NCBI GenBank assembly: GCA_922989275.2
Contig: OV277866.1
Coordinates: 58,023,246 to 58,087,245 of the forward strand
Source: Gari tellinella
Lineage: Eukaryota > Mollusca > Bivalvia > Cardiida > Psammobiidae
Reading direction: 5' to 3'
Length of the DNA stretch: 64,000 bases
Shown here: piece by piece, positions 40,313-51,726 of the stretch
Layout: the number at the start of each line of letters is the position of its first letter
Numbering within the stretch: position 1 is the stretch's first letter
Made by a program: the position numbers and the translations under genes
The notes under the pieces: generated by a model
What the model saw: the letters and a program-made list of their open reading frames with translations, nothing else
What the model was told of the DNA's origin: nothing
Databases searched by the model: none

Positions 40313-43076
40313 ATCTGATCTGATCTGATCTGAATATAGTACGTCGTAAAATCCTATAAAGGCTTTTACACGACGGATGTGAAGAGAAGCCATTTTATTG
40401 GCGATGATCTCGTAGGGCTGTCTTAAAAGCCTCTACGGAATCAGCATGCACTGTGCTGTCTGGCAGTTTGTTCCACTGCATCATAGTGTCTACAAAGAAG
40501 GAATGTCTGTACTGTGGTGTTTTGCTATTTGGGACTGTGAGTCCTCTTGTGTTGTTGCATACCTAGTTTTCAATTATATTATTCGTACTGTAATCTTTAA
40601 ATTTAGTAGCTTTAATGTTTCTTCTTGGTTTTGCCGGTTTGGTAAATGTTTGTGTTGGTAGAGCTGGTACTAGACCTTCTACTACCTTGTACATGAGTAT
40701 TAAACGAAGGCTTAGTCTCCTGTCTTCAAGGGTCTCTAGTTCCAGCCGTTCTCTCATTTTGGTGATAGCCCCTGTCTCTCTGTCTTTGTAGTTCTTTGTT
40801 ATAAATCTGATTGCTCGGTTTTGAATTTTTTCTAGTTTGTCGATGTCCCCTTTGAGGTAAGGATTCCAGATTGTTGCTCCATACTCCATTATTGATCGTA
40901 CTACTGAAATGTATGCTGTTTTTCTGCATTTTTCGGGTACGTTTCTAAGGTTTCTTCTAAGGAATCCAAGTGTGTAATTAGCTTTCTTACATACATTGTT
41001 TATGTGCACATTCCATTTGAGGTCTTTGGATATCTGTATCCCTAGATACGGATTATCTTGTACCTCTTGTAGAAAGTGGTTATTAAGTTGATAGAATTTG
41101 GTTATCTTTTTGTTTATGGAGAGTATGTAGCATTTCTTTGTATTGAATCTCATGCCCCATTTGCGTGCTCATGTTTCTAAGCTATTTAGGTCTGTCTGTA
41201 GTTTTTCTTGGTCTGTACTACTTTTGATTATCCGGTACAGTAGGCAGTCATCTGCAAACAGTCTAACAGATGATTTCACACAGTCTGGGAGGTCATTTAT
41301 GTGACAAAGGAACAGGATTGGGCCAAGAATAGTTCCTTGGGGGACTCCGGAGTCCACTGATGTTTCACCCGACTGATCCCCTTCCACAATGGTTCGCATT
41401 TTACGAGTGGTCAGGAAATTGGTCAGCCAGGTATGAATACTTCCTTGGACTCCGTATTGTCGTAATTTATAAAGTAGTTTGTCGTGAGGTACGGTGTCAA
41501 AGGCCTTAGAGAAATCTAATATTGCGACGTCTGTCTGGTTCCCCTTGTCATGTTCTTGGAGGAAGTCATTTAGTGTAGTTAGGAGTTGTGTCTCACAGGA
41601 GTAGCCTGTTCGGAATCCATGGTTCAGGTTTGTAAGGATTTTGTTGTTTTCGAGGTGTATCATTAGGTGTCTGCATATTATGTGTTCTAAAATTTTACAA
41701 ATAACTGATGTTAATGACACTGGTCTGTAATTTTCAGCAAGATGCTTATCTCCTTTTTTGAAGATACTGGAGACATTTGCTGCTCTCCAGTCACTTGGGA
41801 GCTCACCTGTATCTAGTGAAGCCTGTATAATGATTTTTAGGATTGGAGCTAGGTGGACTGCACGTTCTTTTAGGATACGATTTGGTATGTTGTCAGGACC
41901 TGAAGCTTTAGACGGGTTAACTTTTTCTAGTAATTTTTGTAAATCGTTTTGATCAATTTGGATCGGTTTTACTGTGTCTTTTGATTTCGTTTCCATGTAT
42001 GGTAGTTGTTGGTTTGTGTTTTTTGTGAATACGGACTTAAATTGTTTCAGAAGGATTTCTGCCTTACCTTTACTATCTGATACCAGTGATGTCCCTTCTT
42101 TTAGAGGAGCAATGCCCCCTGCATCTTGCTTTTTAGATTTTACATATTTCCAGAAAGGTTTTGTGTTGTTATTATTTAAGCCTTCAATAATGTTTGAGTT
42201 TATATAGTCTTGCTCAGCCTTTCTCATGTGCCTTTTGCATTCTTTTTGGAAAGCCCTATAGTTTGACCATTTCTTTGTTTTGCGGGCTTGGTTGTAGAGT
42301 CTCTGTTTCTTTTTTATCATTTTATGTTCCTTCTTCCTTATCCAAGGTACCTTATTTTTCGATTTTATTTCTTTACTGGGTATGTTTTTGTTCATTGAGC
42401 CAAAGAGTTGGTTTTTAAAGGTGTCCCATAGTTTTTGAACATTTTCTCCGTTCTTATGTTCGTCTTCAATTCTAGTTTTAGTTTTGGTTAGGTCTTCATT
42501 TATCGAGTTCCAGTCCGCTTTACTGTAGATGTAACATTTTCTGGGTGCTGATTTTTGGTGCTGGACTTTTGTCTCTATATCCGTTATAATGATATCATGG
42601 TCAGATATGCCTGGGACATTTGTGGATGATTTTATTAGTGTTGGGTTTGTTACAAATACCAGATCTAAAAGGTTTCCTTGTCTAGTGGGTGATTCATGGA
42701 TTTGTGTTAGAGAGTTTGCTCCCATGGTGTCAATGCGGCCTTGTTGTATGTCTCTGTCAGGCCCTTTAGCTATTCCTGAGTTCCAGTCTATGTCTGGGCA
42801 GTTAAAGTCTCCTGCTAGTATAATGTCTTTGTTGCAACTTTGTATTTGCTGAAGTGAATTTTCTAGTTCTGTCAAGTGTTTTTGATGCCTATGTGGCATA
42901 TAGAAGGAGCCTATCAGTAAATCTTTATTGTTTTTTGTCTTGATTTTAACCCATTCAATCTCTCCTTCTGTGACAAATGACGGTTGCTCTACTGAGATTA
43001 GGGATTTTTCTACGAGCACAAAAACCCCTCCTCCTAGTGAGCTTCTATCGTTCCTGTAAGTGTTATAGTTGGATGT
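40313..43076 (-). mobile_element. 5'-truncated CR1/jockey-like LINE
   Basis: Lies between the halves of a MITE. Its 3' end is a (CAGAT)n tail (40313-40335); its 5' end is cut within the endonuclease domain, as target-primed reverse transcription often leaves. The ORF 3' part and a 3'UTR of about 80 bp are present. Confidence 0.75.
40395..43076 (-). pseudogene. LINE ORF2 remnant: endonuclease-reverse transcriptase with two in-frame stops
   Basis: One frame of 894 codons runs 43076 to a TAA at 40395-40397, broken only by TGA (41169-41171, where relatives have Trp) and TAG (40563-40565). Domains in order: the C-terminal two-thirds of an APE-type endonuclease (GDFNCPDIDW; ISDHDIIITDIE); a basic linker; reverse transcriptase with NYRPVSL, DFSKAFDTVPH, GVPQGTILGP and the catalytic FADDCLLY; then thumb and C-terminal blocks ending WNKLPDSTVHADSVEAFK. 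The endonuclease N-terminus is missing. CR1/jockey-type by motif order; the exact clade is not resolved. No frameshift, so the copy is fairly young. Not functional as it stands. Confidence 0.85.
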
Positions 43077-43850
43077 ATTGTGACATCTCTTTGGAATCGT
43101 CTTGAAAAGACGGATTTGATAGAGAAATCGGAAATTAAATATATTTTAAAAAGTGTTAACTTACGACAACATTTGAGGTCAAAAGTTTTATGAAACGGGT
43201 CCAGACTCTGCTCTGTTTTGGGCCATTACTGGTGACCGAAAAGCTGATACAGAGTTTAAGCCAAACACAGGTTTAACTATATTTAATGAAAACTTTATTG
43301 GCCATCCTTGTATATATTCAATAATATTAAAGTTACACATATCTAGACCTTTATTGGACCAGCTCGACCTGACCTTGTCAGTCTTACCATCAAGGACAAC
43401 AATATACAGATATGTTCGTAAATTAATCGAAAACATGTTATTTGGGATACATTTAGAAATTTTAGATTCAAAACATATATAAAGTAATATATTCAAATTT
43501 TAATTCACACTAAAAGCTAGGAATGTAAATAATCGGTCCTTTGACTAAACGGATGACCATTTAAATCTTCCGAGCGGTTGACCGGTTAACCGGCCAATAT
43601 TGCTCGACAGTTGCGACAAAGTATCCAGTTTATTGAAATAAGCTGAAACTATTTCAACGCCGGTGTAACATAATGAATTGACCCCCATAGAAAAATGACC
43701 CGCGCTAAAAAAACAAACTAACCCCCAGTCGTAGTACATGTATTTTGAGTGTCCGGTCATAAAATGACACGACGGCACACGAAGAAAACTGACCCCTTAT
43801 ATGAACAACCATAACCCCCTTAAAATAGCGACCTCAAAAACATTCATTAA

Positions 43851-44066
43851 CCCTTTCACTCTCAATTTTTTTCGTAAGATTTTTACCCCTTCACCGTTTC
43901 TTTATCGTTTGCTTAAATTTTGTTATCTCAGTGCAATGTCGTTTCAAAGTTTAAAAAAAATAAGGCAGGTTGACTAAGGAAATTCGAAACGAGTGTCAAA
44001 CAGTTTGGATCCTGGTCAGACTACTACAAATGCGCATTTTTAAAAGCGTCATTGAGAGCGAAAGAG
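43851..44066. mobile_element. TTAA MITE, CCCTTTCACTCTC family
   Basis: TTAA at 43847-43850 and 44067-44070; ends CCCTTTCACTCTCAAT and ATTGAGAGCGAAAGAG. Short form of the family at 4275-5525. Confidence 0.65.
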
Positions 44067-44385
44067 TTAAGAAAATATCCACACCCATACATCCACACCT
44101 AATTGCGCACACACCTAAACCTACATCCACCCATGCACCAACATCAGACTCAACTAAACGTAAAAATGTAAAATATTTATACCACACATGTGGTAACAAT
44201 ATTCAGCTGTATTTCCTATACATGTACTAACATTGCGCATACGCCGTATTTTTCAGCGGAGCTGTCTGGGCCAATGTTGGGTATAACATAAATATAATTT
44301 TTTGCTCTCTTATATTTAGCTTCGAAATATAAATAATTAGTTTTCATTGAAATACATAAAAATATCACTAACTTTCTCATAAAAA

Positions 44386-45077
44386 TACGGAAGCTTATAC
44401 GGACCCCCTTATATATACAATAAATGTGTAAAAATTCCACGCAGTTTTATGATATAAAAATGCTTTACAACAATAATGATATACGTTGGGTACAACATAA
44501 CACGTCAGTTTTAAGTCTCTTATATTTAGCCTTGAAATATAAATAATTCGTTTTTACTGAAATACATTAAAATTAGCTCGAATTTTCTGATAAAAAGGAC
44601 ACTATTTATTTAATATAATTCGTTACTTTCGATCTATTATTTGTTGTGAAGATATATTCAGCAATATAGTTATTAAGTATATGAAATAATTACTTAAGTA
44701 GTATAGAAAAAATAAACTTATTTTGGTAAATATAAAATGTGTTCTTTTTTTAGCCTTTTACATTTATTATAACTTAGAAATATACAAAAATAGACGTTTT
44801 GTAAGATATAAATTCTCTGCTTTTTACCAATTTATATCTTAATTCCATTTATAATTGACAAAAAGTTATTGACATAAATATTATTATCATATAACTGCTC
44901 AGAAAACATTAGCTTTTATATATTGCAGATATATAAAATTGTTAATTTCGATAAAGATAAATATTAATGTTGATATGATTACACATAAAATATCACTTTA
45001 TATATGTCAAAGATATGTAACTCTTTAACTTTTCAAAGATATTATTACATTTAAGGGGGTCCGTATAAGCTTCCGTA
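44386..45077. mobile_element. AT-rich element with 26-bp TIRs
   Basis: TACGGAAGCTTATACGGACC and on at the left, inverse at the right (GGTCCGTATAAGCTTCCGTA). The interior is very AT-rich with no ORF. No duplication seen. Sequence to its left (44270-44385) recurs within it (44485-44597), and 44618-44700 recurs at 45110-45185, so the edges may be part of a larger decayed repeat. Confidence 0.5.
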
Positions 45078-45623
45078 AGGACTATTACTGTTCATTTAAC
45101 ATATCTCAATAATTTCGATCTATTATATGTTGTGAAGATGTATTCAGCAATATTTTCATTAAGTATATGAAATACATGTACATGTAATCACAAAAACTTA
45201 TATCAAATATGTTTTGTAAGATGCAAAATATCTTATATAGCTATAACTTTTTTTTATCTAATACTTATGTATAAATGACTAACTAAATAGAAAAGGTCTT
45301 ATATATATATACATCGATAACTTTCGAACACGAAGTCAACTATCAAATCCTTTTAATTCAAGGCTTAAAATCACATCAATGTACTTGAATAAAATTAACG
45401 CAATCCTTTCATCTATCGCGACATGTAGTGATGTATTTTGTCTGATATAGATACTAAATACATATATTTTATCTCGCCTAAGCTCAAGGTGAAGTATTGT
45501 GATCACCAGCTGTGTCCGTCGTCCGCCGTCATGCGTTGTCCGTCATCGTTAACAATTTCTTAAAATGACATCTCCTCCTATATCAGGAGATTCATCCGAA
45601 CTTTACAGGAATGTTTCTTGGGT

Positions 45624-47187
45624 TATGGAAGACCGGTGCGCCATGATGCTAAATGCTAGTTGAAAAATGCCAAATGCTATTTGCTAAATGCGAATTGCTA
45701 TTTTCGAAATGCTTAATGAAATGCCAAATGCTTTGGAGGTTTCTATGGAAGGCCGGTGCGCCATGCTAAATGCTAAATGCGAATTGCTATATGCGAAATG
45801 CTAAATGCAAATTGCGAAATGCTAATTAAATATAAAACTCTTTTAGGGATGCTAAATGCTAAATGCTATTTGTAAAATGCCGAATGCTAAATGCTGATTG
45901 CGAAATGCGTTTTACGAAATGCCATTTGCGAATTGCAAAAACGCTAAATGCGAATTGCAAAAATGCTATTCCCAAATTCCTAAATGTCAAATGTGAATTG
46001 CTGTACTAAGGCCAAGCAAAAGATATATATGTTTCCGGTAAACCGCTATATAATTATACGACCGAAACAAAACATATTTTATTTAATATTTCACAGATAG
46101 TATTTCGCATTTAGCATTTAGCATTTTACAACTAGCAATTAGCATGGCGCACCGGCCTTCCATAGGTTTCTTCAAATGGCGGTTTTTCTCTATCATTTGA
46201 CATTCAGCATATCGCATTTAGCATTTAGCAAAATCAAATTTAGGCCAAATAAAACATTACCCATGTTTCCTCGGGACACAATCATATATTGATATAGATC
46301 TATTTAACTTTTCTGATGGAGTATTTTATATAATCATATTCATATATGAAAACATGAATGTATTTTATTTTGCAGAGCCCTGTGCCATACATAAAATACC
46401 TTGAAAAAAATCATTTCAAATTGTTTATTTAATTGATAGGTCCCATTACGAAAATTACCTTAACACTTGAAACTGGTATGATTGTTAATCAATATTGGTA
46501 TACCAAACCGGAAAAGTAGTGGCTTTTATATGATAGGTGGAATTAATAATATTTCGAAATGCATTGTATGCTTGTCAAATATGTCAATAAAATGTGTTGT
46601 CTGCATGTTGAATAAGTCAATGGTTAATTAACTAGCAAATCATATCTGCAAGGAAGGTATTTCACGACAGATTTAGATCAAATTTCTCTTAGATATTTGC
46701 TAATCTTATTCTAAAATCAATTTCTAAAACACTAAAATGACTATAAAGCAGCTTTTTAAACAATTAACTGAAGAATAGCTTCTATTACACGTTGCTCAAA
46801 AACAACTGTCACATGCGCCACAAAAATGACAGACATTCGCCGATAGGTTTTTCGAAAAATGAAAAACAAAAACGTTTAGGCTCGGAGGGGAAAACTAGGG
46901 TCGGTTTACAGGAAACAGATATATTTTTGTTTGGCCTTAGTACAGCAATTCACATTTGGCATTTAGGAATTTGGGAATAGCATTTTTGAAATTCGCATTT
47001 AGCGTTTTAGCAATTCGCAAATGGCATTCGTAAAACGCATTTCGCAATCAGCATTTAGCATTCGGCATTTTACAAATAGCATTTAGCACCCCTAAAAGAG
47101 TTTTGTATTTAATTAGCATATAGCAATTCGCATTTAGCATTTCGCATATAGCAATTCGTATTTAGCATGGCGCACCGGCCTTCCATA
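45624..47187. mobile_element. TIR element with 6-bp target duplication, copy 2
   Basis: TATGGAAGACCGGTGCG at the left, its inverse at the right, flanked by perfect TTGGGT (45618-45623 and 47188-47193). Carries a nested 421-bp relative (45744-46164). Otherwise colinear with copy 1, and it holds the unfilled site for the Helitron-like insert of that copy at 46861-46877. Confidence 0.85.
45744..46164. mobile_element. 421-bp deletion derivative of the TATGGAAGG family (nested)
   Basis: Perfect GGTTTC on both sides (45738-45743 and 46165-46170). Copy 1 has one GGTTTC at this point (9050-9055 region), so this is an insertion after the copies diverged. Made almost wholly of the heptad-rich terminal repeats. 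Confidence 0.85.
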
Positions 47188-48158
47188 TTGGGTAAACCTC
47201 TTTCAAATTTGTTCAAACCGCCTTAATGGGCAAGGGCTTAGATATTTGGCACATAGCATCATCTACATGTCAAGATTCTTCAAAGTATGCCCCTTGGTTC
47301 AAAATTGGCACCGCCCCATTGTCAGAGATTTAAAAAGTGTTATATAGTGAAATTTTCAAAAGTCTTCTACAATATGGTCAGAGATTTGTAATTTGGCATG
47401 TGACACTTCTAGACGTCCTTCACCTATAATGTGGAAATACATGTAGTTCCAGTCGGTTGCAAATCTAGGTCACAGGAGCTAAAAAAGATCTTTTCAATGA
47501 AAACTTAAAAAAGTATTTTCTTGTCTAAATCTACAGAGAGCTTAGATACTTGGGGCATAGCATCATTGCATAAATTATGCCCCAGGGGTGAAAAATGGCC
47601 CTACCTTGATGGTCACATTTTTACATAGAGATATAAACTTTTCAAACGTATTCCTCTCTGACATTAATGTGACCAGAGCTTTAATATTCGGCATGGTAAC
47701 ACTTCTAGATGTCCTTTATCAACATTGTTGAAATGATTGAATCCGTTCCTTTACATCACGAAGTACTTATGTGTAAATACTTCGTAGTTGCACATCTAGG
47801 TCACAGGAGCAAACAAACATAATATTTTTTCAATGAAAACTATGAAAATAATCTTCTTGTCTGAAACCCCTGTACACAGAGGTTAGATATTTGGCACAAC
47901 ACATCATCTACAAGTCCTCTATCAAGACTGTTCAAACTGCATAGGTGCAACGGTGTACTGGTGTAAAAATGTCCCCAACAAGGGACAAAAATCATTATCT
48001 CCATTTTATCAGCTTTTCATCGGATTAGCGAAATATGGCCCATGGGTCTCTTGTTAAAACTACCACCACTTATTATGTTTTCTGTTTATAGCTGTGGCGA
48101 GAATTATTTTCAAAAATTAGTGTTGCCGATGTGCGCAAGAATCGTAGGAGGCTTTGCA

Positions 48159-49369
48159 AACAAGAGGACATGAAGGCCCTGATATCGCTCACCATTTGTA
48201 ATGAAGCCTGATAGCTTAATTAACCTTTGAATTTCACCCGTTTTATTCTAAATCCATTCAAGTTTGTCGACCTACTCTTGTTGGTAGAGTACATTAAAGG
48301 CAGATAACTAGAGCCTAAACAATACTGAAATGAAGCATTTCAAAGTATATCAAGGGCAGGTAACTATTGGTACAATGATTAGATTTCAACAATAATTGCA
48401 CTCCTTCGAGAACGTATAGCTAAATACTTTGTGTACAAGTATAATCAAAATCCAATGAAAACTTTAGTTGCAAGAGTGTAAAGGCTGTAAAATATGGCAT
48501 TTTCAGCAATTCAAAGGTAGATAACTCTTGACCTATTTGTCCAATTTCAACCATAATCACCCTTTTTCGAACTCTTATGGTCATATACAATCTGGGCAAG
48601 TTTGAGAGAGCTTGGATAAATATTGTGGCATCTAGAGCGTGAACACTGTTAAATATGTCATTTTCAGCAATCCAAAGGTAGATAACTCTTGACCTATTAA
48701 TCCAATTACAACCATAATTGAACTCATCCGAAATCTTATGGTAATATACAATCTGAGTAAGTTTGAGAAAGATTGGATAAAATGTGTGGCCTCTAGAGTG
48801 TAAACACCCTCAATTATGGCATTTTCAGCAATTCAAAGGTAGATAACTCTCAAACTATTTGTCTGATTTCAACCATAATCAAACTCATCTGAACTCTTAT
48901 AGTCATGCAATCTGAGCAAGTTTGAGATAGATTGAACTTTAGAATGAAAACACTGTTAAATGTGGCATTTTCAGCAGTTCAAAGGTAGATTACTCTTGAT
49001 CTACATTTGTATTTGTCCGATTTCAACCAAAATCGAACTCATCTGAACTCTTATTGTCATATACAATCTGGGCAAGTTTTAGAAAGATTGGATAAATATT
49101 GTGGTCTCTAGAGTGTAAACACTATTTAATATATCATTTTCAGCAATTCAAAGGTAGATAACTCATGACCTATTTGTCCAATTTCAACCATAATCGAACT
49201 CATCCGAACTCTTATGGCAATATACCATATGAGCAAGTTTGAAAAAAATTGGATAAATATTGTAGCCTCTAGAGTGTAAACACTAAAATTGTTGACGACG
49301 CACGACTGACAACGCACGACGGACATTCAAGGATTGCAAAAGCTCACCCTGAGCTAGCCCAGGTGAGCT
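48159..49369 (+). mobile_element. Helitron-like element, subfamily A, copy 3
   Basis: AACAAGAGGACATGAAGGCC to AGCCCAGGTGAGCT, followed by A7. ~161-bp core repeats as in copies 1 and 2. The 5' hairpin has one mismatch. Confidence 0.7.
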
Positions 49370-49493
49370 AAAAAAACAAATGATCTGATTGTTTATTGAA
49401 TCCCTTTGTTTAATGTCACCCATCATTCAAGCCGTATGTGATAGTGACAAACTTCTTAATGGTTGAAACATTAATGAGAATTCAACAATTTAA

Positions 49494-49588
49494 CCCATTA
49501 CCCCATAGATACACTTTTTGGGCCTTTGATTTATTCATTTCCTAAAGAAAATAGCTCCAGTTTATAGTCATGGATATGGGGTAATTGG
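49494..49588. mobile_element. TTAA MITE, 95-bp internal deletion form
   Basis: TTAA at 49490-49493 and 49589-49592; ends CCCATTACCCCATAG and ATATGGGGTAATTGG. The whole core hairpin is missing. Confidence 0.65.
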
Positions 49589-49708
49589 TTAATCCAGAAC
49601 TTTAACATTCAAATATTGTTTTCAGATTAACCGGTTACCTATTTTCTAACCGATATTCAGACATACAAACGATTAACCGGTAATCCGATTAACCAGTACC
49701 ACCCCTTA

Positions 49709-50900
49709 AACAAGAGCCGCATGCGGCCCTAAATTGCTCACCTGAGGAACTATTGTGTTACATGTATACTCAATGCATAATGAAGTTTGTAATTGCATGT
49801 ATGTGGACTGTTGCATGAAACTGAAACAACTCGGAATTAGGTTTTCTTGTAGAAGTCTATGTAAAATTGATAAGCCCCGGGGCGGGGCCATTTTTGACCC
49901 TGGGGGAAAATCTTGGTAGAGGACCATAAGGCAAAGCTAGATGCCAAATATAAAAGGTATGGGCCTTCCGGTTTCAGAGAAGAAGATTTTTAAAGATTTT
50001 ACTACATAAGTCTTTGTAAAACTTATAAGCCCCGGTGCGGGGCCATTTTTGATCCGGGGGTCATTATTTGAACAATCTTGGTAGAGGACCATAAGGCAAA
50101 GCTAGATGCCAAATATAAAAGGTCTGGGTCATAGGGTTTCAGAGAAGAAGAGTTTTAAAGGTTCATTCCTATATAAGTCTATGTAAAACTGATAAGCCCC
50201 GGGGCTGGGCCATTTTTGACCCGGAGGTCATGATTTGAAAAATCTTGGTAGAGGACCATAAGGCAAAGCTAGATGCCAAATATAAAATATCTAGGCCATA
50301 CAGTTTTAGAGAAAAAGAGTTTTAACGGTTTTCCTATGAAAAACTGATAAGCCCCGGGGCGGGGCCATTTTTGACCCGGGGTCATTATTTGAACAATCTT
50401 GCTAAAGGTTCACAACATGATGCTACATGTGAGATTTGGTTGTCCTAGGACTTATAGTTATTGACAAGAAGATGTTTAAAGTTTTGACTTTAGTTGTCAA
50501 TATTACGTAAATACGGAAAATGACCACGCCCTCTGGCGGCCATGTTTTTTGACGGATCAAAATTATTTGAACACTTTTGAAAGAATATTAATTGAGAAAC
50601 ATTTTGGTGAAAACCAAATTGAAATGAGACCAGTCGTTGTTGAGAAGAAGATTTTTTTAGATATTGTGCATAGTTGCCATGGCAACAAGACCGATTGCCC
50701 CACCCACTTTTTTTAAAAAAAATTGAAGCTCACAACTACAGTATGTATCTGACCAAGTTTGGTTTAAATTGGGCCATTGGTTTCAGAGAAGAAGTTATTT
50801 GAAACAAATTGTGAACAGACGTACGACACGGACACGGACACACGACGGACGGCAACCGACCACAATAGCTCACCATGAGCACTTTGTGCTCAGGTGAGCT
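49709..50900 (+). mobile_element. Helitron-like element, subfamily B
   Basis: AACAAGAGCCGCATGCGGCC (palindrome 49716-49727) to TGTGCTCAGGTGAGCT. Core repeats of about 158 bp contain GATAAGCCCCGGGGCGGGGC (near 49869, 50026, 50188 and 50345). The 3' hairpin is AGCTCACC-AT-GAGCAC-TTT-GTGCTC-A-GGTGAGCT. Confidence 0.65.
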
Positions 50901-51000
50901 AAAAACAAGAGCACAAGGACTCCAAGGCGCTCACCAGAGTACAAAGTTCCCAGAATTAACTAGACTTATCACTTAAGGTGATTAATACCCCACTAGCACC
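50901..51000 (+). mobile_element. 5' end of another Helitron-like element, directly adjoining
   Basis: AAAAACAAGAGCACAAGGAC then GGCGCTCACCAGAGT, the family's 5' plan, joined to the 3' end of the previous element. No 3' end is found. Confidence 0.4.
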
Positions 51001-51610
51001 TTGTCACATAAGCAAATGTGTAAGAATAATGTTGATGTGTGAACTCCTTATATTTACATTCACCCTGTAAAGTCTTTATGTAATCCTATTAAAAATACGC
51101 TGTACATCTGCCGATAAACCTACACTTCCCAACTGGTTTTAGCCAGTTCGGATTACCCAGTGCTATTCGTGGACTTCTTCAAATAGACTACATCGGGCAC
51201 ATAACACTAAGCTCCCATTGGTCGACGGTCATATGACACTAGCGGAGAGATACAGACCCATAGGTCGTTGCCATCGCGTTGCTATATGTATAAATGGGTT
51301 AAGAAAACAACCGCGACCTGTATTTATAGAATGTGCTTTGGCAATAGATATTCAAGTTGCACTGTTATTTGTTTGCCTTGTAAGTCTTTTCCATTCACAG
51401 AGAGAAAGTTTACTGGAAAAAATCCTGCATTTTTAATACAGTTACAGTACATGTAGTGGGGACTACTTTCTCACCATATTTAGAAACTGGAATGGCTATT
51501 ACATCGACATTACATCTATCAAACCTCTTTGACCGGTATATGATAAATTCTTATACAGAAAAACAAATCTGGCCAATAAACACATTAAATTGACAAGACA
51601 GAAAATATAA
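51001..51610. other. No gene established
   Basis: CCCATTGGTC (51212) and TATAAAT (51286) stand some 75 bp apart and a GTAAGT follows at 51382. This looks promoter-like, but no coding exon goes with it. Confidence 0.15.
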
Positions 51611-51616
51611 ATATAA

Positions 51617-51726
51617 GGAATAAACAACATCTCTTTGCCGTTCATGAAGGGCGTTTTCGTTAAATTTACCCCCCGAAGCTAATGTAGTCATACCGTCATG
51701 AACGTCAAAAATATGTTGTTTATTCC
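51617..51726. repeat. Foldback, 110 bp
   Basis: Arms GGAATAAACAACAT...GCCGTTCATGA and TCATGAACG...ATGTTGTTTATTCC, imperfect centre. Confidence 0.6.

Larger units (their letters stand above)
40223..43201. mobile_element. CCCGTTTCATAAAAC MITE split by a LINE
   Basis: Left half to CTCCATCTAATCGTGT (40312); right half from TTGTGACATCTCTTTGGAAT (43077) to AAGTTTTATGAAACGGG. The full copy at 58210-58445 is the undisturbed form of the target. Confidence 0.65.
45470..48054 (-). mobile_element. Helitron-like element, minus strand, split by a TIR element
   Basis: On the minus strand it starts AACAAGAGACCCATGGGCC (palindrome 48037-48048) then ATATTTCGCT, and ends GGACGACGGACACAGCTG, then TTCACCTTGAGCTTAGGCGAG. 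Interrupted at 45624-47187; the flanks rejoin at a single TTGGGT. Confidence 0.6.

Noticed and set aside
41758..42852. Plus-strand ORFs of 64-87 codons
   Set aside because: Antisense shadows of the LINE reverse transcriptase frame.
51200..51400. A promoter with CCAAT, TATA and a first exon ending in GTAAGT
   Set aside because: Single weak motifs in AT-rich DNA and no downstream coding exon; noted only as a possibility in the region entry.
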